5,561 nt of DNA from the NCBI GenBank assembly GCA_003157895.1, contig PMKW01000086.1, forward strand, positions 2,091 to 7,651, given 5' to 3'. The DNA comes from Methanoregula sp. GTDB taxonomy: Archaea > Halobacteriota > Methanomicrobia > Methanomicrobiales > Methanospirillaceae. Each line of letters starts with the position of its first letter. Positions within the stretch are counted from its first letter, which is position 1. A program made the translations under genes and the position numbers. A model generated the notes under the pieces. That model saw nothing but the letters and a program-made list of their open reading frames with translations. It made no database searches and had not been told where the DNA came from. This document shows, piece by piece, positions 1 through 5,560 of the stretch.

Positions 1-111
1 ATCACCTGGATTGGCCTCATCGCCGAGCCGGATACGGAAAAATTTTACCGCCCGCTGGGATTCCACCCCATGGAAGGACACGTCCCGCTCATTTTTCAGG
101 GTGAGCCCTGA
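1..111 (+). CDS. GNAT-family N-acetyltransferase, C-terminal end (partial)
   Basis: This is the 3' end of a gene entering from the left edge: 36 codons read in frame 1 and stop at TGA 109-111. The visible peptide contains EKFYRPLGFHPMEGHVPL. The FYRPLGF element is typical of the last helix and strand of GNAT acetyltransferases, which move an acyl group from acyl-CoA to an amine. The substrate cannot be told because the acetyl-CoA-binding loop lies outside the window. The stop overlaps the start of the next gene (TGATG), so the two are probably co-transcribed and translationally coupled. GNAT family membership is fairly secure from this motif; any finer assignment would be a guess. Confidence 0.75.
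   Translation: MTWIGLIAEPDTEKFYRPLGFHPMEGHVPLIFQGEP
100..104 (+). promoter_or_regulatory. Shine-Dalgarno GGTGA for the DUF2156 gene
   Basis: GGTGA lies six bases before the ATG at 111, matches the archaeal anti-SD (GGAGGTGAT consensus), and falls inside the end of the preceding GNAT gene. It supports ATG 111 as the start and fits translational coupling across the TGATG overlap. Confidence 0.6.
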
Positions 112-1004
112 TGCTCACCCAGGATGATTTTGTACCCGTCACGCTTGCCGACCGGGAATTTTTTACCCGGCATTACACCCTGTACCCGCAGACCCACAGC
201 GATAACACGTTCACGAACATGGTCTGCTGGAACCATTACGCCCACTATACCTATGCTTATGTTGAAAAAAACCTCATTATTGCCAGCACCATAGGCAGCG
301 TCACCCGGTTCCGCCCGCCGGTCGGCCCCCGCAATCCGGCGCTCCTCCGCTCGCTCGTTCGTCTGGCATCTGATGTGAGCGATAACATACCGATCAACCT
401 GATCGATCCCGACACCGCCCGCTGGATGAATGAGGTCTGCCCGGGGATCAATCTCGTTCCCGACCGGAACTATTTCGAGTATGTCTATCGTTCCAGCGAT
501 CTGGCGGATCTGCCAGGCAAGAATTACCTGACCATTCGAAGGCAGGTCAACAAGTTCCGACGCAATTGCGCGAGCACGGTTGAAAGCATATCCCGCGATA
601 ACTGGGAGGAAGTGAAGCGCTTCCTCATCGAATGGTGCGAGTGGAAAGGCTGCGAAGGCGATGAGGTGCTCGCCCATGAAAAGGAAGCCGTTTTTTTTGC
701 TATTGATCACTTCAATGAACTTCCCTTAAGCGGGCTTGTCATCAGGGTTTTAGGAAAGATAGGCGCAATCTCCCTGTATGAGAGGCTCAACACCGATACA
801 GCGCTCGTGCATTTCGAGAAAGGTCTCCCGGATTGTGAAGGAATTTACAAGGCCATCAATACTGAAACGGCTACCCGCCTTGCCAAGAATTTTACCTATA
901 TCAACCGCGAAAGCGACCTCGGGGTTGCGGGCTTGAGGGAGGCAAAGATGCGGTACCATCCGCATCACATGGTTGAAGTGTTTTCCCTGAAACTTGATTC
1001 GTGA
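111..1004 (+). CDS. DUF2156 protein (LPG-synthase C-terminal-like, double GNAT fold)
   Basis: A complete 297-residue soluble protein that resembles the DUF2156 family. The family is related to the catalytic C-terminal domain of MprF/LPG synthase, which moves an aminoacyl group from tRNA to phosphatidylglycerol. Visible hallmarks are a basic stretch LTIRRQVNKFRRN (about 140-152), YERLNTDTALVHFEKG followed by GIYKAIN (about 223-250), and the C-terminal signature INRESDLGVAGLREAKMRYHP (about 264-284). There are no membrane segments, so this is the soluble stand-alone form and not a full MprF with its flippase. The start at ATG 111 is backed by an SD and by the overlap with the GNAT gene's stop. 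Acceptor and donor are unknown; tRNA-dependent aminoacyl transfer is possible by homology but not shown. Family call is confident, function is not. Confidence 0.85.
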   Translation: MLTQDDFVPVTLADREFFTRHYTLYPQTHSDNTFTNMVCWNHYAHYTYAYVEKNLIIASTIGSVTRFRPPVGPRNPALLRSLVRLASDVSDNIPINLIDPDTARWMNEVCPGINLVPDRNYFEYVYRSSDLADLPGKNYLTIRRQVNKFRRNCASTVESISRDNWEEVKRFLIEWCEWKGCEGDEVLAHEKEAVFFAIDHFNELPLSGLVIRVLGKIGAISLYERLNTDTALVHFEKGLPDCEGIYKAINTETATRLAKNFTYINRESDLGVAGLREAKMRYHPHHMVEVFSLKLDS

Positions 1005-1214
1005 AAAATATCTTCAGATTGCCTGATGGCATTCAAGAGGTTCAGAGCCATCTGATGGATTATCGCTCCACGGGGATTGATATTTCTGTCTCCCCCGGTC
1101 GTGATGAACGTCGCCAACGGTGGATGGTTAACTTCTTAACAGCCTCCGGCTGTCTCCGGAGGGCATTCCCTCAGGTGATTCGTGACAATTCTCTCATGTC
1201 CGGAACCAGGGAGA
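1005..1214. other. Convergent intergenic spacer with hairpins
   Basis: This 210-base stretch separates the plus-strand DUF2156 gene from the minus-strand MarC gene, which converge here. I see no convincing gene. It holds GATGGC 1025-1030 with GCCATC 1047-1052, a small GTTAA/TTAAC hairpin at 1127-1140, and the stronger GC hairpin listed separately. A GTG-initiated frame runs from 1001 to 1222 but has no recognisable family features. Confidence 0.6.
1143..1162. terminator. GC-rich hairpin between convergent genes, possible bidirectional terminator
   Basis: CCTCCGG (1143-1149) pairs perfectly with CCGGAGG (1156-1162) around a six-base loop CTGTCT. It sits between two convergent gene ends and can form on either transcript. 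No T tract follows on either strand, so it is not a classical intrinsic terminator. Transcript 3'-end protection or processing is equally possible. Confidence 0.4.
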
Positions 1215-1811
1215 TCAGATGATCGCGATATAGGCGAGGATTCCCGATGCGATGATCTTCACCGCAATTGCAGCGACAAGCATCCCCAGCACTTTCCCCA
1301 TGATGTCTGTCACGACATCGCCGAGTATGCGCTGGATCCCTTCTGCATAATGGAGGATGAGCCAGGTGGCAAAGAGCGAGAGGGTGATCGCGATAAACGG
1401 GATGAGGATCCCGTACTCTTTTGACAGAAGCATCACGGTGGTGATGGTGCCCGGCCCGCACAGGAGCGGCGTGCCGATCACCACCCCGGCTGCCGAAGTT
1501 GTATGCCCCTTGGAATGTCCGAGTTCAATCCCCAGGGCTTCCTGGAGGCCGAGGAGGAACAGGATGATACCGCCGGCGATCTGGAAGGCCGGGAAATTAA
1601 GGCCAAGGATAGTAAAAATTGCCGTATTAAAAACAAGGAATATGTACATCAGTGCTCCCGCCACAGCAACGGCAATGAATGCCTGTCGGTGGATCTCCTC
1701 TTCAGTCTGCCCCTTTGTCATTGCAGCAAATATCGGTACGGAAAGGAGCGGGTCAAGAATGATGAACAACGCGGCAAAGGAATAAAGTATGCCGGCAAAT
1801 ATGTCCTGCAT
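1215..1811 (-). CDS. MarC-family integral membrane protein (UPF0056)
   Basis: A complete 198-residue hydrophobic protein with about six membrane helices (roughly 5-26, 45-66, 72-92, 108-130, 134-155, 172-196). MarC hallmarks are visible: FIILDPLLSVPIF in helix 1 (16-28), FQIAGGIILFLLGLQ (76-90) and IGTPLLCGPGTITTVMLL (112-129), the family's conserved Pro/Gly-rich loop. The family was named after the E. coli mar locus, but a role in antibiotic resistance was not upheld and its transport function remains unsettled. I chose ATG 1811 because the family normally begins right at helix 1. The frame stays open upstream to 1952, with another ATG at 1883, but that adds non-family sequence, has no SD and overlaps the permease gene. 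The start at 1811 also lacks a clear SD, so a short leader is possible. The permease gene lies 82 bases upstream on the same strand. Confidence 0.85.
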   Translation of the reverse strand: MQDIFAGILYSFAALFIILDPLLSVPIFAAMTKGQTEEEIHRQAFIAVAVAGALMYIFLVFNTAIFTILGLNFPAFQIAGGIILFLLGLQEALGIELGHSKGHTTSAAGVVIGTPLLCGPGTITTVMLLSKEYGILIPFIAITLSLFATWLILHYAEGIQRILGDVVTDIMGKVLGMLVAAIAVKIIASGILAYIAII

Positions 1812-1841
1812 GGTCTGACTGAGAATATACGCACTTTTTAC

Positions 1842-1851
1842 GGATAAAATA
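1842..1851 (-). promoter_or_regulatory. Possible TATA-like box for the MarC gene
   Basis: On the minus strand TATTTTATCC lies about 35 bases before ATG 1811. This would place transcription start about 10-15 bases upstream of the gene. It is only a rough match to the archaeal TTTAWATA box, and read-through from the permease gene is an alternative. Confidence 0.25.
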
Positions 1852-1893
1852 GAGGTTGTACGGCCTGCAAAAGGCAATATCATGAGAGAAATG

Positions 1894-2955
1894 TTATACC
1901 ACGAAGTAGATGAACAGAATAGCAGTAGTTGATAACATACCGGCAGCTGCAACCAGGCGGGCCTTTCTTTCCGCTACCAGTATCCAGGCAGTGATACAGA
2001 AGAAGATGTACGGGACGAGTGTCGTTATCACAGATATCGTTGCCAGCGCTTCGAAACGGTTGGAAACGAGGAGGAGAAATCCGCTGACCGCACAGCCGAC
2101 TACCAGTGCATTTACCGGTGTCCCCTGTCGGCTGAGGTTCCTGATCTTCGGTATGGAAAACCTTTCCGAGAGGGTGTGGAGGATCTGGGAAGTTGCGATT
2201 ATATAGGCATTTATGGCAGAGAGCATGGCGATAATTCCGATGGATGCAACGATCGCTCCTGAGTGCGTAAAGATTGTCCCGGCTGCCGTTGCAACCGGGG
2301 CCGGAGAAGCTCCCAGTACTTCCGCACCAACGCTGCCGATAAGTGCTATATTGAGTACCAGGTACAGTGAAACAATAATCAGTATCACCAGCAGGAGCGA
2401 CCTGCGGATCAGTGCCGGATCTTTCGTGTCCGCGACGGGGATCGCGCAGATCTCAAAACCCGTGAACGGCCAGTAGACAATGATAATGGTGGTAAGCAGC
2501 CTGGTTGCAGTCAATGATAAGGACTGGACGAAGTGGTCGAACCGGATAAACGGCACAAGAAGAATCGTGATAACGACGAGGGGAATGATCTTAAGGGTGG
2601 TAAGGAGGTTCTCCGTCATGCCGGAGAAAGCGATACCTGCAATATTCACCCCGCAGAAGACCGCAAGGACAATGATCTCGATGAGGAGTATGGAGGCGAT
2701 ATTGAAAACGGTAATGTACTGCTTGATTCCTGCTGCGATGGTAGAGATCCCGAAGATGGAAGAGATACAATAGAGCCCAATCAGCAGGACTGCCACGCGG
2801 GTTCCGAACACTGCTTCAAACAGTGAATAAGAACCGCTTGATCCGGTGAAACGATAGGAGACGAACGAAAGCAAAAGAAGAACACAGGTGGCTGTATTTC
2901 TTGTATTAGCCACGCTTGTGGTCGCCATTTTCGCAGGAAAGGATCTGCTCGCCAA
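1894..2955 (-). CDS. APC-superfamily amino acid permease homologue, apparently lacking TM1 and TM12
   Basis: A 353-residue polytopic membrane protein resembling the AdiC/PotE-type branch of the APC superfamily (amino acid/polyamine/organocation transporters). About ten hydrophobic segments are visible (roughly 22-36, 53-77, 83-110, 122-139, 152-174, 186-210, 233-261, 281-299, 303-328, 331-353). SSGSYSLFEAVFG (39-51) matches the family's GGSYxYxxxxFG loop after TM2, and QGTPVNALVVG (277-287) precedes TM9. SVITTLVPYIFF (308-319) is the typical TM10. Only one hydrophobic segment precedes the GSY loop, and no TM1 with its GSGIF-type unwound substrate-binding motif is present. The protein ends just after TM11. 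The start is TTG 2955, supported by GAGG five bases upstream, with an in-frame stop further upstream; ATG 2928 has no SD. It could be a degenerate gene or a reduced variant; the substrate is unknown. Confidence 0.75.
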   Translation of the reverse strand: MASRSFPAKMATTSVANTRNTATCVLLLLSFVSYRFTGSSGSYSLFEAVFGTRVAVLLIGLYCISSIFGISTIAAGIKQYITVFNIASILLIEIIVLAVFCGVNIAGIAFSGMTENLLTTLKIIPLVVITILLVPFIRFDHFVQSLSLTATRLLTTIIIVYWPFTGFEICAIPVADTKDPALIRRSLLLVILIIVSLYLVLNIALIGSVGAEVLGASPAPVATAAGTIFTHSGAIVASIGIIAMLSAINAYIIATSQILHTLSERFSIPKIRNLSRQGTPVNALVVGCAVSGFLLLVSNRFEALATISVITTLVPYIFFCITAWILVAERKARLVAAAGMLSTTAILFIYFVV

Positions 2956-2964
2956 CTGATCCTC
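2956..2964 (-). promoter_or_regulatory. Shine-Dalgarno GAGG deciding the TTG start of the permease
   Basis: On the minus strand GAGG (2964-2961) is followed by the spacer ATCAG and TTG 2955. The internal ATG at 2928 has no comparable site. This favours the weak TTG codon as the real start of the shortened permease. Confidence 0.5.
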
Positions 2965-2987
2965 TTTTTTTCTTCCTCTTGACGGTT

Positions 2988-2997
2988 ATACCGGTAT
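2988..2997. repeat. Perfect 10-bp palindrome ATACCGGTAT, candidate operator
   Basis: ATACCGGTAT equals its own reverse complement. It lies 33-42 bases upstream of the permease TTG start, abutting the TATA-like TTAATA on the minus strand. That position would let a dimeric regulator block the basal factors. There is no direct evidence of a binding protein. Confidence 0.35.
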
Positions 2998-3003
2998 TAA
3001 GTA
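2995..3003 (-). promoter_or_regulatory. Possible TATA box for the permease gene
   Basis: The minus strand reads CTTACTTAATACC here. TTAATA is centred about 43 bases before TTG 2955, predicting a start site near 2972 and a leader of about 17 bases that carries the SD. The match to the archaeal TATA consensus is moderate. Confidence 0.3.
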
Positions 3004-3092
3004 AGTACGAAACCGTGTGTCAGAGGCAGTATTCTGGCGGCATTACGTGAAAATTTGCTTATCGAATATTCTGATATTGTATTGTTACAAAC

Positions 3093-3100
3093 CTATAAAC
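3093..3100 (+). promoter_or_regulatory. TATA box for the surface-protein gene
   Basis: CTATAAAC, preceded by a purine-containing ACAAAC that could serve as BRE, is centred near 3097. With the usual archaeal spacing of about 25 bases, transcription would start near 3120-3124. That is almost at the GTG 3126/ATG 3129 starts, and no SD is present, so the mRNA is probably leaderless or nearly so. Confidence 0.45.
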
Positions 3101-3125
3101 CTTCCAGCAGTTTATTGCGTAGTAC

Positions 3126-3821
3126 GTGATGATTATGTACCTGTTTCCAACCCGTTCACATTTTATAGGTAATGTCGTGATCTTGATCCTCTGTCTTGCA
3201 CTCTGCCTCCTCGTCTTCCCGGCAACCGCTGCGGATATTGATACAGAGGGATACTTTGGTGAGACATTTACCCTCCATGGTTACTCGTACGTGGGTGACT
3301 CAGTATACCTGTTCATGACCGGGCCGGGCCTGCCGGCAAATGGTGTCACCCTGACGGATACCTCCCTGCGGGCTGACCAGGGGCATTTTACCGTTGTTGA
3401 AGTTGATGAGAACCAGGAATGGACCTACACCTGGAAAACTTCCCGGATTGAGCCCCAGATCGATCCCGGGACGTACATCGTGTATGTGACAAATAAACCC
3501 GCGGACCGCGCGCATCTCGGTGACGAAAGCAGCTACAAGACGTACTCGTTCTATCTGAAGGATTCTGGGGTTTCGAAAATATCGATAAGTGCACAGCAAG
3601 TGTATACTATCAGCCCGGAGGATCATATCTCAACCCTTCTTCCGGTACCGTCAGTGAACCTTACCAGTGCCACTTCCGCACCGACAACCCCTTCACCTGT
3701 TCCAACGGCCACACCACAGCAAACGGCTCCCACGACCCGGGCTGGCACCGGACCTTGGGCTGCGGCGATGGCCTTCATCTGCTGCGTTGTTCTCGTCACC
3801 GTCCTGAGGCCCCGCCATTAA
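3126..3821 (+). CDS. Secreted membrane-anchored surface protein, Methanomicrobiales type
   Basis: A 231-residue protein built like an archaeal cell-surface protein. A signal peptide (hydrophobic core about 13-31, likely cleavage near FPATAA|DID at 36) is followed by one extracellular beta-rich domain of about 37-155. Then come a Thr/Pro/Ser-rich linker (about 168-208) and a membrane anchor (about 209-226) closed by basic RPRH. The domain carries GDSVYLFMTGPGLPANGV (57-74), a WTYTWKT element (99-105) and GTYIVYV (115-121). This pattern recalls repeat domains in larger S-layer-like and DUF3821-type proteins of Methanomicrobiales, a resemblance from memory. One N-glycosylation sequon (NLT, 178-180) is visible. 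There is no PGF-CTERM-like motif, so anchoring is by the C-terminal helix. GTG 3126, ATG 3129 and ATG 3135 are all possible starts; the leaderless arrangement favours 3126 or 3129. The molecular role is unknown. Confidence 0.75.
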   Translation: MMIMYLFPTRSHFIGNVVILILCLALCLLVFPATAADIDTEGYFGETFTLHGYSYVGDSVYLFMTGPGLPANGVTLTDTSLRADQGHFTVVEVDENQEWTYTWKTSRIEPQIDPGTYIVYVTNKPADRAHLGDESSYKTYSFYLKDSGVSKISISAQQVYTISPEDHISTLLPVPSVNLTSATSAPTTPSPVPTATPQQTAPTTRAGTGPWAAAMAFICCVVLVTVLRPRH

Positions 3822-3850
3822 TCCCTTGTTTTCCTCTGTTGGGAGGTCAT

Positions 3851-3886
3851 TCAGGTTCCTGAAAAAACCCATAAACCCGGAGGGTT
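3851..3886. terminator. Hairpins and T/A tracts, possible terminator region
   Basis: TCAGG (3851-3855) pairs with CCTGA (3858-3862), and AACCC (3874-3878) pairs with GGGTT (3882-3886). Read on the minus strand, the second hairpin is followed by TATGGG and six Ts (3867-3862), so it could be a backup end for mtr transcripts that pass the first U tract. Confidence 0.35.
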
Positions 3887-3922
3887 CATACAAAAAAGCG
3901 GTGCGGAGTATTTCGCAACTCG

Positions 3923-3942
3923 AAGAATCCTGACGGATTTTT
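3923..3942 (+). terminator. Hairpin ending in a T tract downstream of the surface-protein gene
   Basis: AAGAATCC (3923-3930) pairs with GGATTTTT (3935-3942) around the loop TGAC, with one G-T pair. The 3' arm ends in a run of five Ts. It lies about 100 bases after the plus-strand stop at 3821 and could end that transcript. Confidence 0.4.
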
Positions 3943-3947
3943 CTCGA

Positions 3948-3978
3948 ATAGACAGTTTCGTTTCGCTCAACAGTCTAT
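3948..3978. repeat. Inverted repeat beside the mtrH end
   Basis: ATAGACAGTT (3948-3957) pairs with AACAGTCTAT (3969-3978) apart from one A-A mismatch, around an 11-base loop containing a doubled TTTCG. It lies directly downstream of mtrH and its U tract and may stabilise or define the mtr mRNA 3' end. Confidence 0.45.
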
Positions 3979-3985
3979 AAAAAAA
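3979..3985 (-). terminator. U-tract terminator of the mtr operon
   Basis: Seven consecutive Ts on the minus strand begin two bases after the mtrH TAA stop (3990-3988). Archaeal RNA polymerase can terminate at such U tracts without a hairpin. The inverted repeat just beyond could assist. Confidence 0.5.
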
Positions 3986-3987
3986 GA

Positions 3988-5025
3988 TTAAATAAGTTTG
4001 AAGATTGGGTGGCTTTCTGCCTTGCACTCGATCCCGAGCTGGCGGGTTGCCTCAAGGACGACGATATCCGTGTAGGCCTGTGCGGTGATCATTGCTTCTA
4101 CGTTCTCGATCGGTCCGTACATGATGAGGTCTGCACCGAGAGTGCTTGCAATCATGTTGCAGCCGATATCGGGTGCTGACCATGCTGCCTGCTTGATGCC
4201 CTCAATACCGCCGAGGTAGTGGTGGGACATCTGCTTGAGGAGCTCATCCTTGCCTGCGTATCCCGCCTGGAGTACGGAGGGGGTCTTTGAGGTTCCCTTC
4301 CAGCGCTTGAGCCAGGTCCAGGAGACGGTCATGTTGTGGTATGCACCACCGGTCGGGTAGCCGTGGATTGCCTTGCATGCAAGGATCTCACGGTATGAGC
4401 CGCCGCTGCCGAGGCCGAGGGGGGTTGCTGCAGTGTCGAGGATCGGGCGCTTGATACCGCAGTACTCAGCGATCTCGAGCATCCCCTTGGTCTGTCCTGC
4501 AACGCCACCGGCTGTCAGTACTTTCTCTCTTCCTGCAACTGACGGGTCTGCCGGGTTGAAGGCGAGGACGATGGCTGCATCGACGTCGCTGTTCTTGAGC
4601 GCTTCGATGCTCTCGGGCATAATTGAACCGTTGATCGAGTTGTAGATCGCACGGTGTGCAAGGCCGACATCGGTCACGTACTTGCATGCGTGGGCGAGTG
4701 CTGCGGGAACCGATGAGTCCATCAGGAACGCGGTCTTGTTGTCGATTGAGTCGAACCAGCTGAAGTAGCTCTCGAAAGCTTCCCCGTATTCCGCAATAAT
4801 CTGGATGAAGTGCGGGATGCCGGTCAGGTCAGAGAGGACCTGACAGCGGTTCCAGAGGGCTTCTGCCTTTGCCTTGTCGATCTTTCCAGTCTTGTCATCA
4901 AGCACGCACTCGTGCTTGTTGTAGAAGATAGATGCACCCAGTACGGTCGGGTACTCTCCGGGCTGTCCACCGATCTTAGTGCCGTTGAAGTCCCAGACAC
5001 TCTGTTCTTTTTCAAATCTGAACAT
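3988..5025 (-). CDS. mtrH: Tetrahydromethanopterin S-methyltransferase subunit H
   Basis: MtrH is the peripheral cytoplasmic subunit that transfers the methyl group of N5-methyl-tetrahydromethanopterin to the Co(I) cobamide of MtrA. This is the first half-reaction of the Na+-pumping methyltransferase in methanogenesis. The complete 345-residue protein shows strong family marks: MFRFEKEQSVWDFNGTKIGG and QPGEYPTVLG at the start, GLAHRAIYNSIN (121-132), ILDTAATPLGLGSGG (195-209), YGPIEN (313-318) and the terminal HPIFKL. It has the methyltransferase TIM-barrel character and no membrane segments. From memory, characterised MtrH proteins have about 310-320 residues; the extra length here falls at about 247-284. 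ATG 5025 has an excellent GGAGGTG eight bases upstream. The gene follows the mtrA-mtrG fusion after 16 bases and is evidently the last gene of the operon. Confidence 0.97.
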   Translation of the reverse strand: MFRFEKEQSVWDFNGTKIGGQPGEYPTVLGASIFYNKHECVLDDKTGKIDKAKAEALWNRCQVLSDLTGIPHFIQIIAEYGEAFESYFSWFDSIDNKTAFLMDSSVPAALAHACKYVTDVGLAHRAIYNSINGSIMPESIEALKNSDVDAAIVLAFNPADPSVAGREKVLTAGGVAGQTKGMLEIAEYCGIKRPILDTAATPLGLGSGGSYREILACKAIHGYPTGGAYHNMTVSWTWLKRWKGTSKTPSVLQAGYAGKDELLKQMSHHYLGGIEGIKQAAWSAPDIGCNMIASTLGADLIMYGPIENVEAMITAQAYTDIVVLEATRQLGIECKAESHPIFKLI

Positions 5026-5033
5026 TTCGTTTA

Positions 5034-5040
5034 CACCTCC
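5034..5040 (-). promoter_or_regulatory. Strong Shine-Dalgarno GGAGGTG for mtrH
   Basis: On the minus strand GGAGGTG (5040-5034) lies eight bases before ATG 5025 and one base after the upstream stop codon (5044-5042). It is a near-complete match to the anti-SD, fitting the high expression expected of mtrH. Confidence 0.8.
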
Positions 5041-5041
5041 A

Positions 5042-5560
5042 TTACTTTATGAGAGACATTATCAATGCAAACCTTCCGGATAGTGCCAGCAGTATTATTA
5101 TTTCAAATACAATAAGTCCAGCAACCAGACCGTACAGGATGCCGATATCCCGTCCGATTTTTCGTCCAACACGTTGCGCAATCTCTGCATCCACGAACTC
5201 GATCTTCTTCTCGATCTTGTCGAGTCTCTTCTCGAGTTCGAGGAACTGCGGGTTTGCAGCTGCAGCGCCAACTTCAGCCCCGCCGGCTGCCTCTTTGACT
5301 TCGACGACCATAGCCTCGCCAGCGAACGCACCCGGGTCACGACCCTTGAGTTCGTTGATCTTGGCCTTGATAGCGCCGAGGTCTTCGCTTTCCATGATAT
5401 TGACGATTTCCGTCTGTTCCTGGAAGCGCTTGATATGAGCATCCGTGAGGTTTTCGATGAAGGGAATAGCGCCTTCCGCGCCGACAACTCTGCCGTCTTT
5501 GACGCCACCCTTGTGGAGTGCACCGAATGTCTGGCCCGAGAGGTGGCCCTTGACTTCGGT
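5042..5560 (-). CDS. mtrA: MtrA (cobamide-binding subunit) fused to MtrG, partial at the window edge
   Basis: The minus-strand frame is open from the right edge to TAA 5044-5042, giving 172 visible codons. The first part is MtrA, the subunit holding the methyl-accepting cobamide: KGHLSGQ, whose His (codon 5545-5543) matches the cobalt-ligating His84 of the Methanothermobacter protein, then [24 protein letters not shown] and [14 protein letters not shown]. After an Ala/Gly-rich linker ([15 protein letters not shown]) the sequence becomes MtrG-like: [38 protein letters not shown] and one C-terminal membrane helix. MtrA's usual own anchor helix is absent, so the MtrG helix appears to anchor the corrinoid domain. 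No stop or well-placed SD/start separates the two parts; ATG 5395 and ATG 5317 are internal to MtrA homology. The N-terminal portion lies beyond the window. The domain reading is strong; whether the fusion is lineage-wide is unknown to me. Confidence 0.88.
   Translation of the reverse strand, partial: TEVKGHLSGQTFGALHKGGVKDGRVVGAEGAIPFIENLTDAHIKRFQEQTEIVNIMESEDLGAIKAKINELKGRDPGAFAGEAMVVEVKEAAGGAEVGAAAANPQFLELEKRLDKIEKKIEFVDAEIAQRVGRKIGRDIGILYGLVAGLIVFEIIILLALSGRFALIMSLIK

Noticed and set aside
96..710. 204-codon minus-strand frame opposite the DUF2156 gene
   Set aside because: It is the antisense shadow of a well-supported family gene; its composition shows no domain features and no SD is evident.
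1001..1222. 73-codon plus-strand frame starting GTG, overlapping the DUF2156 stop as GTGA
   Set aside because: No recognisable motif or membrane segment, no clear SD, it contains the intergenic hairpins and runs into the end of the MarC gene on the other strand. Most likely chance.
1812..1952. 47-residue N-terminal extension of MarC
   Set aside because: The MarC family begins at helix 1 (MQDIFAGI). The extension overlaps the permease gene, its upstream starts have no SD, and its sequence shows no family features.
1357..2826. Several plus-strand frames of 80-142 codons opposite the MarC and permease genes
   Set aside because: Antisense shadows of hydrophobic membrane-protein genes, with no motifs of their own.
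3064..3078. AATAT/ATATT inverted repeat and GAATATTC in the divergent spacer
   Set aside because: Short and AT-rich; such repeats are expected by chance in a promoter region of this composition.
5042..5395. A separate 117-residue MtrG-like gene starting at ATG 5395
   Set aside because: The frame is open upstream to the window edge and continues in clear MtrA homology on both sides of this Met, so it is internal to a larger gene.
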